NCBI GenBank assembly: GCA_021372695.1
Contig: JAJFTY010000044.1
Span: 62,001-126,000 of the forward strand
From: Deltaproteobacteria bacterium
GTDB lineage: Bacteria > Desulfobacterota > Syntrophia > Syntrophales > UBA5619
Length of the DNA: 64,000 nt
Direction of reading: 5' to 3'
Notes under the pieces: model-generated
What the model was told of the DNA's origin: nothing
Seen by the model: the letters and a program-made list of their open reading frames with translations, nothing else
The model's database searches: none
Made by a program: the position numbers and the translations under genes
Shown: positions 53,488 through 61,643 of the stretch, in pieces
Numbering within the stretch: the first letter of the stretch is position 1
Layout of the letters: every line of letters begins with the position of its first letter

Positions 53488-54025
53488 GAAATATTTTGAC
53501 GCGGGAAAAGGGTCATTTTTGGCTGTCCGGACCGGTCCCTTCCGAGGGGTTTCCGGCATCTTCCTTCCAACGGTCCAGAAGACCGCCGTGAGATCGCCCG
53601 TGGAAGCATGCCGGGGTGTAGAGATCTGTTTTCGGCCCGGACACCGGGCGGAGTTCCTCCCTCTTTCCTCTTTTCGGACTTTGAAATGTGTGGTTTTTTC
53701 GACACACTGGAAGGAACCAGACCAGGCCAATTCTGCCCCATCCGCTCCCGCCGGGAACCGACCCGGCAGGAGGCCGAAATCGCGGCTTCCGGCGGGAATC
53801 GGAAAGAAAAAACAATGTATGTATCCGCTTATACTACAATTTTAAATATTGCTCCTCGGATCTCCCCCGGGAGCCGGCCAAAGGGCCACCGCCTTTTTTC
53901 GCATTGGTGCGCTTATTGCAGCCATATCTGTATATCCGGAACGATGCATTTCCTATCGCAGCCCGGAAGATTGGGGCTTGACATCGCCGGATGGTTGATG
54001 TTAGCCTCGGCCGCAATGTCTGCAA
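53488..54025. other. Non-coding stretch between divergent acs promoter and porin leader
   Basis: Several short open frames cross this interval on both strands but none has a ribosome site, a recognisable domain or consistent codon use. A TTGACA box occurs at 53977-53982, with only a weak -10 (TAGCCT) after 18 nt; it may drive the porin gene. I see no RNA gene or mobile element here. Confidence 0.5.
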
Positions 54026-54056
54026 CGGGGGGTGGTGGCCCGGAGCGGATATTGGG

Positions 54057-54149
54057 CAGGCCTTCGGGAAGGCAGTGTGGTTCCCGAAGAGGCTGCAAGC
54101 GGTGACGCGAAAGCGTCGGTTTCAAGGATGGTCCCCATGCCCGTGGGGA
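54057..54149 (+). promoter_or_regulatory. Structured 5' leader of the porin gene
   Basis: Three consecutive hairpins precede the porin start: GCCTT-CGGG-AAGGC at 54060-54073, GACGC-GAAA-GCGTC with a GNRA tetraloop at 54104-54117, and a CCCCA/TGGGG stem at 54133-54148. The first can instead pair with a later segment: CTTCGGGAA at 54062-54070 with TTCCCGAAG at 54081-54089. Mutually exclusive stems are the pattern of an attenuator, thermosensor or riboswitch, but it matches no riboswitch consensus I know. Confidence 0.4.
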
Positions 54150-54175
54150 TCGAACAGACCAAACAGGAGGAAAAA

Positions 54176-55603
54176 ATGAAGAAATTTTTGGTCGTTTTAC
54201 TGTCGCTGGGGCTGCTCGTAGCCTTCGGCGCGACCGCATCGGCCGCGGACGTAAAGTTCGGCGGGTCGTATTACGTGGTCGGCGTGTATGAGAACAATCC
54301 CCTGCTCTCGCCGGATGAAATCGGCCAGAGCCGTTATTCCCGCGCCTTCTTCTATCAGAGGATCCGGCTCCAGCCGGTCTTCCAGATCGCAGAAGGTCTG
54401 ACCTTCACGGCCCGTATGGACGCCATGGAGAAACAGTGGGGAAACACGAACTGGAAGGGCGGCACGGATGACCTGACCAGCAGCCGCCGGAACCAGGGCG
54501 CATTGGCGCAGAGCCAGAAGATCCAGGAAAGCCTCGAGTTCGAGCGCGGCTACGTGACCTTCATGACCCGGATCGGTATGTTCCAGGTCGGCTATCAGAA
54601 CGTCGACGACTGGGGAACCGACTACAGCGACTTCTCCAACTCGCGCCCCCGGTTCGCCTACATCACCAAGGCGGGCCCTGTCGAGATCGCGTTCACCTAT
54701 GAGAAACTGTTCGAGAATGACACCGCCGGCGTGCCCGCGGCAAACACCCATGCGACGGATCGCGACTACGACACCTACGCCATCTCCGGAACCTACAAGG
54801 GCAAGGGCCTCGAAGCCGGTCTGCTCTACAAGTACTACGTGAACAACAGCGGCGCCGAAGGCGCCGCCGCCACGGCAGGCGTCAAGCAGACCGTCAGCCA
54901 GATTGCGCCCTATGCGAAGGCGACGTTCGGCCCGGTCTACCTGGAAGGCGAACTCCAGTACTGGTTCGGCAAGGGGAAGTTTGAACAGCCCGCCGCCGGC
55001 TTTGGAGTGGTGGCCCTCCCGCAGGATGTCGACATCAGCGCTTGGGGCGCCTACATCAAGGGCCGGTTCAACTTCGGTCCCGCCTATGCCGGTGCGCTGT
55101 TCTCCTATGCCTCCGGTGACGACCTCAAGGACGCGGACAAGAGCAAGATGAAGCCGGGCGGCGCTGGCACCAACTTCGCCCCCGCGTTGATCATGATGAA
55201 CGATGCGTTGAACACCTGGGAAAACGGGACGGGCGTGGCTGCTCCGGTCAGCGGCCGGGTCACCACCGAGAAGGATAACACCCTCATTTACAACATCTTT
55301 GCCGGAGTCAATCCGACCCCGAAACTGAACATCGAAGCCGCACTGACCTACGCCACGGTCGACAAGAAGGCGCTCGCACGGGCCGCCGGCGGTGTCGTTC
55401 TGGAAGCAGGCTCCGACAAGATCGGTACGGAATTTGACATCAAGGCGACCTACAAGATCTACGACAACCTGAGCTACATGGTTGGCGCAGGCTATCTGTG
55501 GGCCGGCGACTATTTCAAGTCCTCCGTCGTCGGCGGCGCCGTCGTCGAGAGGAACATCGACAACGACTACATCCTGCTGAACCAGTTGACCCTGGCTTTC
55601 TAG
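54176..55603 (+). CDS. Outer-membrane beta-barrel porin-like protein
   Basis: The 475-residue protein has a signal peptide (MKKFLVVLLSLGLLVAFG, cleaved near ASAADVKF) and then alternating aromatic/polar strands ending in a terminal Phe (LLNQLTLAF), the usual signal for outer-membrane assembly. AGGAGG lies 5 nt upstream of the ATG at 54176, so the longer frame to 54032 is not used. It resembles porins of Desulfobacterota that lack a specific name. The leader is structured and a strong terminator follows, so it is a single-gene unit, likely highly expressed. Confidence 0.85.
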   Translation: MKKFLVVLLSLGLLVAFGATASAADVKFGGSYYVVGVYENNPLLSPDEIGQSRYSRAFFYQRIRLQPVFQIAEGLTFTARMDAMEKQWGNTNWKGGTDDLTSSRRNQGALAQSQKIQESLEFERGYVTFMTRIGMFQVGYQNVDDWGTDYSDFSNSRPRFAYITKAGPVEIAFTYEKLFENDTAGVPAANTHATDRDYDTYAISGTYKGKGLEAGLLYKYYVNNSGAEGAAATAGVKQTVSQIAPYAKATFGPVYLEGELQYWFGKGKFEQPAAGFGVVALPQDVDISAWGAYIKGRFNFGPAYAGALFSYASGDDLKDADKSKMKPGGAGTNFAPALIMMNDALNTWENGTGVAAPVSGRVTTEKDNTLIYNIFAGVNPTPKLNIEAALTYATVDKKALARAAGGVVLEAGSDKIGTEFDIKATYKIYDNLSYMVGAGYLWAGDYFKSSVVGGAVVERNIDNDYILLNQLTLAF

Positions 55604-55641
55604 AGTCAGCCTGATGCAGGAGTAACCGTTTTACCTGTGAG

Positions 55642-55676
55642 AGCCCCGGGGGCACCACCACCCCGGGGCTTTTTTT
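55642..55676 (+). terminator. Rho-independent terminator after the porin gene
   Basis: A perfect 10-bp stem AGCCCCGGGG / CCCCGGGGCT with a 9-nt loop is followed by six T residues, 39 nt after the porin stop. Confidence 0.92.
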
Positions 55677-55794
55677 GACCTTTTCACCCCTCCTACCCCC
55701 AGCTTGACCGCCTGCACGAAATCATGCTATTTGTCCTGTTCATCCGGCCGGCCCGGTGAGAAAAACCTGCAACCGGCCATTCATCGGAGGGGCC

Positions 55795-55992
55795 ATGCCG
55801 ATCTATGAGTTCGAGTGCATCCGTTGCGGGCAGCTCTTCGAGCGGGTCATGAAAATCGGGGAGAAGCCGCCGGCTTGTCCCGCATGCGGGACGCGGCGGG
55901 TGAGAAAGGTGGTCGCCCCCTTCCGGACGAACGCCTGGTCCGCCTTCCTCGACGGCATGGAGAAGCGGGTAAACCCGCATAAATTCAAATAG
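55795..55992 (+). CDS. FmdB-family zinc-ribbon protein
   Basis: The 65-residue protein begins MPIYEFECIRCGQLFE and has a second pair CPACGTRR, the FmdB/putative regulatory zinc ribbon. The ATG at 55795 has GGAGG 4 nt before it. Such proteins are widespread; in methylotrophs one was linked to formamidase expression, but the general role is unknown. It lies 19 nt upstream of hflX and is probably co-transcribed with it. Confidence 0.88.
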   Translation: MPIYEFECIRCGQLFERVMKIGEKPPACPACGTRRVRKVVAPFRTNAWSAFLDGMEKRVNPHKFK

Positions 55993-56011
55993 GAATTGAG
56001 GGGCATTCTCT

Positions 56012-57694
56012 ATCGAAAAGATTCACGGCAACCTGACCGGCCTCGGGCCGGACCAGATCAGACGCATCGGACAGCTTTACCGGCGGCGGGTTCCGCCCGA
56101 CCGGATCGTCACCCACGAACTCTCCCGCCAGCTCACGGAACTCTCCCGCGAGACCAACCGCCAGATCGGCATCCTGATCACCCGGCGGGGCGAGGTTGCC
56201 TATGTGATCGTGGGATCGCACCACAATATCCTGATTCCTTCCCTCGACGGATTCCGCTCCTCCTCCCGCCGGTTCAAGGGGCTCCGGCTCATCCACACCC
56301 ACCTCGGCGGCGAGGAGCTCACCACCGACGACCTCACGGACCTGGCGCTTTTGCGCCTCGACCTGGTCTGCGCGGTACCGGCCGGCGAGGACGGCCTGCC
56401 CGGGGCAGCCCACACGGCCCACCTCATTCCCGAAAATCCGGAGGGGCGCTACTGGCTTCTTCTCGACCCCCGGCGCCCCTCGGAGATGGATCTCGATTTC
56501 ACCGCCTTTATCGGCGCCCTGGAGGCGGAATTCGCCAAACGGCAGACGGCGCGCAAGGTCGAGGCCGTCGACCGCGCCATCCTCGTCCGCGTCGAGACCC
56601 GCTCCATGTCCGACGGCGAAGCCTCGGTCGCGGAGCTCAAGGAGCTCTGCCGCACGGCCGGCGTCGAGGTCTTCGACACGCTCATCCAGCACCGCTCCGA
56701 GGTGGACCCCCGGTTCCTGATCGGCAAGGGGAAGCTTTCCGACCTCGTCATCCGGGCAATGCAGATGGACGCGAACCTGCTGATCTTCGACCACGAGCTG
56801 ACCGCCGCCCAGATCCGGTCGATCGCCGATTCCACCGAACTCAAGGTCATCGACCGCACCCAGGTGATCCTCGACATCTTCGCGAAGCGCGCCCACAGCC
56901 GGGAGGGGAAGATCCAGGTGGAGCTCGCCCAGCTCAAATACCGTCTCCCGCGGCTGACGCAGCAGGACGCCGGTCTCTCCCGGCTGACCGGGGGGATCGG
57001 CGGCACCGGCCCCGGCGAAACCAAACTGGAGGTGGACCGCCGGCGGCTCCGGGACCGAATCCACCATCTGGAGAAGGATCTCAAGAACATCGAAAAGGCC
57101 CGGGGCCAGCGGCGCAGCCGCAGGAGCCGGGCCGGGCTCCCCGTGATCTCCATCGTCGGCTACACCAATGCCGGAAAATCGACGCTCCTGAACGCGCTCA
57201 CGAAAAGCGACGTCCTCGTCGAGGACCGGCTCTTTGCCACGCTCGACCCGAAGAGCTCCCGGCTGCGCTTCCCCCGGGACACCGAGGCGGTGATCACCGA
57301 TACGGTCGGCTTCATCCGGGCGCTGCCGAAGGAGCTCGTCGCCGCCTTCCGGGCCACCCTCGACGAGCTCCAGGAGGCGGACATCCTCCTCCACGTGATC
57401 GACGCGGCAAACCCCGCCTTCGAAGCACAGATTGCGGCTGTCGACAAGATCCTCCAGGACCTGGACCTGATCGGAAAGCCGACCCTCCGGGTCTTCAACA
57501 AGATGGACCGGGTTGCCGACCGCGACTGCCTCGAAAGCCTCTGCCGGCGTTTCGATGCGATCCCCATCTCTGCCCTCGAACCCGCGACCCTCCCGCCGCT
57601 GATGGAGCGGCTGGAAGCGCTGACCGGGACGATCTCACCCCGCCCCGACGATTGGACCTCTTCAGAATGGCCGGCCGAGGAAACAGAGGGATGA
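56012..57694 (+). CDS. hflX: HflX GTPase, apparently starting at a non-standard AUC codon
   Basis: HflX is a ribosome-associated GTPase that splits stalled ribosomes. The C-terminal GTPase domain is intact: SIVGYTNAGKSTLLNAL (G1), the DTVGFI switch II, and FNKMDRV (G4). The N-terminal domain has GGIGGTGPGETKLE and coiled coil. Conserved sequence continues upstream of the first usable GTG (56204) for 64 codons (for example QIRRIGQLYRRRVPPDRIV, which family members share) up to codon ATC at 56012, just after a stop at 55997-55999. There is no ATG, GTG or TTG in this interval. GAGGGG lies 8 nt upstream of ATC, where relatives have ATG. Either AUC initiates, or one base was changed or misread. 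Confidence 0.85.
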   Translation: MEKIHGNLTGLGPDQIRRIGQLYRRRVPPDRIVTHELSRQLTELSRETNRQIGILITRRGEVAYVIVGSHHNILIPSLDGFRSSSRRFKGLRLIHTHLGGEELTTDDLTDLALLRLDLVCAVPAGEDGLPGAAHTAHLIPENPEGRYWLLLDPRRPSEMDLDFTAFIGALEAEFAKRQTARKVEAVDRAILVRVETRSMSDGEASVAELKELCRTAGVEVFDTLIQHRSEVDPRFLIGKGKLSDLVIRAMQMDANLLIFDHELTAAQIRSIADSTELKVIDRTQVILDIFAKRAHSREGKIQVELAQLKYRLPRLTQQDAGLSRLTGGIGGTGPGETKLEVDRRRLRDRIHHLEKDLKNIEKARGQRRSRRSRAGLPVISIVGYTNAGKSTLLNALTKSDVLVEDRLFATLDPKSSRLRFPRDTEAVITDTVGFIRALPKELVAAFRATLDELQEADILLHVIDAANPAFEAQIAAVDKILQDLDLIGKPTLRVFNKMDRVADRDCLESLCRRFDAIPISALEPATLPPLMERLEALTGTISPRPDDWTSSEWPAEETEG

Positions 57695-57832
57695 CATAGC
57701 GGATGGGCCGCTCAGGCGCGGCCGTCGCGAAGCTTAATCGGCATCACCGGTCCTATTTCCCGCTTGTACTCCTCCGGACGGTTGTGATATGGTCCCAGCC
57801 GGGTCTGTCGATTTTTCCGGAATGGTATCCAT

Positions 57833-58372
57833 ATGTTAAAAACAGATGACCGCGGAACGGAGAAGAACGCGTCCCCGGGCCGCCCGGCCTCGCCAAAGGA
57901 TCGCACCCTACGGGAAGGCGCGGACCGATCCGCTTCGCCGCGCAGGTGGGCCGGGGTTGTCCTGATCGTCGTCCTGACCGGCTATGCCGTCTTGAACCTG
58001 CTCTGGCAGGGTGTCCGCTCTTACCCGGAGCTTCCGGCCACGGATCCGGTCACCGTCCACGAGGCGCGTATCGCTCAGCTCCTGCCGCTCCTGCCTCCCG
58101 GGAGCGAGGTGGGCTACGTGACGACTGTCGAGAACGACCGGATCTTTCCCGCGGAAAAGTCTTTCGCCAACGTGGAATTCCTCGCCCAGTACGTGCTCAC
58201 GCAGTACACCCTCGCCCCGCGGATCGTCCGCAACCGTCCGGATCTTCCGCTCGTGGTCGGGAACTTCATCGACGGTCCGCCCGCGTCCGGATTCCTGGAA
58301 AAGAACGGCCTGGTCCCGCTGAAGGATCTCGGAGATGGCCTCGTCCTCTACCGAAGGGGGCCGAAGCCTTGA
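57833..58372 (+). CDS. Uncharacterised single-pass membrane protein
   Basis: I do not recognise this 179-residue protein. Residues 1-37 are polar and basic, 39-60 form one membrane helix (WAGVVLIVVLTGYAVLNLLW), and the rest is predicted to be outside the cytoplasm with no catalytic motif I know. The segment GYVTTVENDRIF and the ending VLYRRGPKP look like the soluble portion that often accompanies GT39-type membrane proteins. It overlaps the next gene by one base, so it probably works with that glycosyltransferase. The ribosome site is weak. Confidence 0.72.
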   Translation: MLKTDDRGTEKNASPGRPASPKDRTLREGADRSASPRRWAGVVLIVVLTGYAVLNLLWQGVRSYPELPATDPVTVHEARIAQLLPLLPPGSEVGYVTTVENDRIFPAEKSFANVEFLAQYVLTQYTLAPRIVRNRPDLPLVVGNFIDGPPASGFLEKNGLVPLKDLGDGLVLYRRGPKP

Positions 58373-59895
58373 TGATCCCACTCCTGATCGCCTCCCTTCT
58401 CCTCTCCTGGGCCTGCGGCTTCCTGCTGACCTCTCTTCTCTGCCCGCCCCGGGAGAACGGCGCGGACGGACGGGCGCTCCGCCTCTTCATCGGCGGAGGA
58501 CTCGGCCTCGGGATCTCATCGTGCTCCTATTTCATCTGCCTCTGGGCCGGACACCCCCGTCTTATCTCCGCGGTCGACCTCGGCCTCCTTCTGCTCCTGG
58601 TGATCGCCGGGTTCGCCCGGGTCAGAGGGGCCCTCTTGGAATGGCGGCAACCGTCTCAGCGCGCAGAGAAGCCTCCCGGCTTTCTGCTCATTCTGGCCGG
58701 GATCTTCTCCCTGGAGTTGATCGCCTCGGCCGCCTCCTTCTTTTTCGCCTGGCTGAAGGAGCCGCACGGCCGGTGGGACGCCTGGCTCATCTGGAACATG
58801 CATGCCCGCTTTCTCTTCCGGGGCGGCGATCACTGGCGGGATGCCTTTGCGAGCGGACTCGACTGGAGCCACTGGGACTACCCCCTGCTCCTGCCGCTCG
58901 GGATCGCCCGGAGCTGGCAGTACATGGGCGGCGAAGGGCTCTCCGTTCCGGCCGTCATCGCCTTTCTCTTCACCGTGATGACCGTCGGCCTCCTCTGCTC
59001 GGCCCTCTTTTCGCTCCGGGGCCGGAGCCACGGCTATCTGGCCGGAATGGTCCTGCTGGGGACCCCTTTCTTCATCATGATGGGGGCATCGCAGTTTGCC
59101 GACGTTCCGTTCGCCTTCTTCGTCCTCGCGACCTTCGTTCTGCTTGCACTGTATGGCCGCTCAACCGATTGTCCGGGCGCCCTCATCCTGGCGGGGCTCG
59201 CCGCGGGGCTCTGCGCCTGGACCAAGAATGAGGGGCTCCTGTTCGTTATGGTCGTCACCGTGAGCTTCTTCGCCATGGCGGCCCGTGCGGACGGATGGCG
59301 GACTGCCGTGCGGCGGACCGCCCTGCTCCTCGCCGGCGCCCTGCCGGCCCTGCTGATGGTCGTCTGGTTCAAGACGCAGCTCGCACCGGCCAACGACCTG
59401 GTTTCGGGAGCGGCCCCGGCCGCTATTGCGGCCAGGTTGACCGACTTCGGGCGCTATGGGGAGATCGCGAAGGCTTTTTTCTTCACCGGGCTCAGCTTCA
59501 CCCAGGGGCTGGTCGACGTGCGCGTGGGAATGCGGCTCAACCCCGGTGCGGTCAGCGTCCTCCTGCTCGCCGCCTATCTCCTCCTTGCCGGTCTGCGGAT
59601 CGACGGCCGGGACCGGCCCGGCCTCGTCCGGTCGGCTGCGATCCTGGGCCTCATGCTGATCGGCTATTTTTTTGTCTATGTGCTGACCCCCCTCGACCTC
59701 GGCTACCACCTCACCACGTCGCTGAACCGACTCTTTCTGCAGTTCTGGCCGGGCGGGATCTTTCTATGCTTCATGATGGCAGGAGTGCCGGAGTCGGACC
59801 CATACCGGGAGGATCAGCCGGGGGCCCCGGCAGGGCCTGTGGAAACGGCAACGGCCCGGGGGAGCAAACCCAGGAAGGCAGGGAAACCGAAATGA
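58372..59895 (+). CDS. GT39/PMT-like membrane glycosyltransferase
   Basis: The 507-residue protein has about 11-13 membrane helices over its length. RWDAWLIWNMHARFLF and SHWDYPLLLPLG provide acidic residues in the position expected for GT-C glycosyltransferases, and CAWTKNEGLLF resembles a PMT-family segment. The C-terminus is a polar, basic tail (SKPRKAGKPK). ATG 58372 overlaps the stop of the small upstream gene, and the DPM1-like gene follows with a 4-nt overlap: together a polyprenyl-phosphate sugar synthesis and transfer unit. The acceptor is unknown. Confidence 0.8.
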   Translation: MIPLLIASLLLSWACGFLLTSLLCPPRENGADGRALRLFIGGGLGLGISSCSYFICLWAGHPRLISAVDLGLLLLLVIAGFARVRGALLEWRQPSQRAEKPPGFLLILAGIFSLELIASAASFFFAWLKEPHGRWDAWLIWNMHARFLFRGGDHWRDAFASGLDWSHWDYPLLLPLGIARSWQYMGGEGLSVPAVIAFLFTVMTVGLLCSALFSLRGRSHGYLAGMVLLGTPFFIMMGASQFADVPFAFFVLATFVLLALYGRSTDCPGALILAGLAAGLCAWTKNEGLLFVMVVTVSFFAMAARADGWRTAVRRTALLLAGALPALLMVVWFKTQLAPANDLVSGAAPAAIAARLTDFGRYGEIAKAFFFTGLSFTQGLVDVRVGMRLNPGAVSVLLLAAYLLLAGLRIDGRDRPGLVRSAAILGLMLIGYFFVYVLTPLDLGYHLTTSLNRLFLQFWPGGIFLCFMMAGVPESDPYREDQPGAPAGPVETATARGSKPRKAGKPK

Positions 59896-60587
59896 ACGCA
59901 GCAAGAGTGTTGTCCGTCGTCATCCCCGTCTACAACGAACGGGGCACGGTGCAAAAGATCGTCGAAAGGGTTCTCAGGCTCGACTTCGTCAGTGAAGTCA
60001 TCCTCGTGGACGACGGCTCCACGGACGGCACCCGGGAGCTCCTGAAGGAGTCGAAGTGGGACGATCGCGTGAAGCTCCTCTTCCACGACGGTAACCGGGG
60101 AAAGGGGGCGGCCCTGCGGACCGGATTCGCCGCAGTGAAGGGCGAGGTCGTCGCGATCCAGGACGCGGACCTGGAGTACGACCCGAATGAGTTCGCCGAA
60201 CTGATCCGGCCCATCCGCGACGGGGTCGCCGACGTGGTTTACGGCTCCCGCCTCTCCGGCGGGAAGCCGCAGCGGGTCCACCTCTTCTGGCACAAGGTGG
60301 GAAACGGATTCCTGACCTTCATGACCGACCTGCTCTACAACACCACCCTCACGGACATGGAGACCTGCTACAAGATGTTCCGGAAAGAGGTGCTCGAAAC
60401 GATCCGGATCGAATCGAACGATTTTTCCGTCGAGCCGGAGCTGACGGCCAAGATCTGCAAGAACAAGAAGTGGCGCGTCTACGAGATCCCGATCTCCTAC
60501 TACGGACGGAGCTACGCCGAGGGGAAGAAGATCTCCTGGCGGCACGGCTTCTCCGCCCTCTGGACCCTCCTCAAGTACCGCTTTTAA
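59892..60587 (+). CDS. DPM1-like family 2 glycosyltransferase (polyprenyl-phosphate sugar synthase)
   Basis: The 231-residue enzyme has LSVVIPVYNERGTVQKIV, VDDGSTDGT, NRGKGAALRTGF, and QDADLEYDPNEF (DxD-type), followed by YGSRLSGG, as in dolichyl- or undecaprenyl-phosphate mannose/glucose synthases. It has no membrane helices of its own. It overlaps the GT39-like gene by 4 nt and would make its lipid-linked sugar donor. Its TAA stop is part of a 53-bp palindrome. Confidence 0.9.
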   Translation: MNAARVLSVVIPVYNERGTVQKIVERVLRLDFVSEVILVDDGSTDGTRELLKESKWDDRVKLLFHDGNRGKGAALRTGFAAVKGEVVAIQDADLEYDPNEFAELIRPIRDGVADVVYGSRLSGGKPQRVHLFWHKVGNGFLTFMTDLLYNTTLTDMETCYKMFRKEVLETIRIESNDFSVEPELTAKICKNKKWRVYEIPISYYGRSYAEGKKISWRHGFSALWTLLKYRF

Positions 60588-60638
60588 TTGGGGTCAGAGT
60601 AACATTAACGCCGCGTTAATGTTACTCTGACCCCAATT
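60586..60638. repeat. 53-bp perfect palindrome filling a convergent intergenic region
   Basis: A 25-bp arm (60586-60610) is repeated exactly in reverse complement at 60614-60638 around CCG. The arm includes GGGGTCAGAGTAACATTAA. It occupies nearly the whole gap between the DPM1-like stop and the SDR stop, even overlapping the former. It can act as a terminator in both directions. I recall similar palindromes near REP-associated transposases in environmental genomes, but no transposase is present here. Confidence 0.85.
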
Positions 60639-60642
60639 TTGT

Positions 60643-61434
60643 TTACATCACGCCTTTGTACCAGCCGCCGTCGATCTGGATCGCGGCGCCGGTGATGTAG
60701 CCGCTCCGGTCGGAGGCGAGAAACGCGACCAGGGCCGCGAACTCCCCCGGGGTGCCCAGGCGCTTCATCGGGATCGTGGACTCCCAGCGGCCGATCACCG
60801 CCTCGGGCGTGGTCCCCTCCTTGGCGGCGACGGTGACCGCCAGGTTGCGGACCCGGTCCGTCAGCGTGTAGCCGGGGCAGACGCTGTTCACGGTGACGTT
60901 GAAGGGGGCGAGCTCCGTGGAAAGCGTCTTGGCCAGGCCGATCACCCCCATCCGCACGGTGTTCGAGAGGATCAGGCCGTCGATCGGCTGCTTGACGGAG
61001 ATCGAGGTCATGTTGATGATCCGGCCCCAGCGCTTGGCCTTCAGCACGGGCACCACCTCGCGGGTCATCAGGATCGTCGAGAGGAGGTTGAGCCGGAACC
61101 CCTTCTCCCAGAGCGCCTCGTCGATCTCGAGGAAATCGGCCGACGGGGGACCGCCCGCGTTGTTGACGAGGATGTCCGCCGTACCGTAATGGGCGATCGC
61201 CTTGCGGACGAAGCCTGTGGCCTGCTCGGAATCGCTCACGTCGGCGGGCAGGGCCAGCACCTCGCCCCCGGTTTCCTTCCGGATCTGCGCCGCCGCCTCT
61301 TTCAGGTTGGGGTCATCCAGGGCCCCGATTGCGACCTTCGCCCCCTCTTTCGAGAGCTCCAGGGCCACGGCCCTGCCCAGCCCCATGCTCCCGCCCGCCA
61401 CGAGCGCCACCTTCCCCTTCAGCCCCAGGTCCAT
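60643..61434 (-). CDS. SDR-family oxidoreductase lacking the usual Tyr-Lys pair
   Basis: The 263-residue classical SDR has VALVAGGSMGLGRAVAL (cofactor loop), ILVNNAGG, and RIINMTSISVKQP with the catalytic Ser. Where YxxxK should follow it has LILSNTVRMGVIGLAK, so both Tyr and Lys are replaced, as in a known subset of FabG-like proteins. It ends with the normal GAAIQIDGGWYKG. It may be a reductase with altered mechanism or a non-catalytic member. It stands alone on this strand. Confidence 0.85.
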   Translation of the reverse strand: MDLGLKGKVALVAGGSMGLGRAVALELSKEGAKVAIGALDDPNLKEAAAQIRKETGGEVLALPADVSDSEQATGFVRKAIAHYGTADILVNNAGGPPSADFLEIDEALWEKGFRLNLLSTILMTREVVPVLKAKRWGRIINMTSISVKQPIDGLILSNTVRMGVIGLAKTLSTELAPFNVTVNSVCPGYTLTDRVRNLAVTVAAKEGTTPEAVIGRWESTIPMKRLGTPGEFAALVAFLASDRSGYITGAAIQIDGGWYKGVM

Positions 61435-61556
61435 CTCGTCCCCTCCCGAATCGTTGATTTCACCGCAATGTCGGCATCTTTCTACCAGATTGCCCCGGTG
61501 CCGTCAACGGACGGAAACGCCCGGCCCTGCGGATCCCCTTTCCTGCCAGGTTGTGA

Positions 61557-61585
61557 TTGACATCCCCGCACCGCTTTCATATACT
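61557..61585 (+). promoter_or_regulatory. Strong sigma70-type promoter
   Basis: TTGACA (61557-61562), 17-nt spacer, TATACT (61580-61585), 58 nt before the start codon of the alginate-export-like gene. It is the best consensus promoter in the window. Confidence 0.8.
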
Positions 61586-61643
61586 CGCACGCCAAAAGCA
61601 CATCTCCGGGAATCCACACAAACCATGTCATGAAGGGGGAAAC

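Noticed and set aside
54026..54175. Known riboswitch (c-di-GMP, cobalamin, glycine, SAH) in the porin leader
   Set aside because: None of the conserved core sequences of these classes could be recognised; only generic hairpins are visible.
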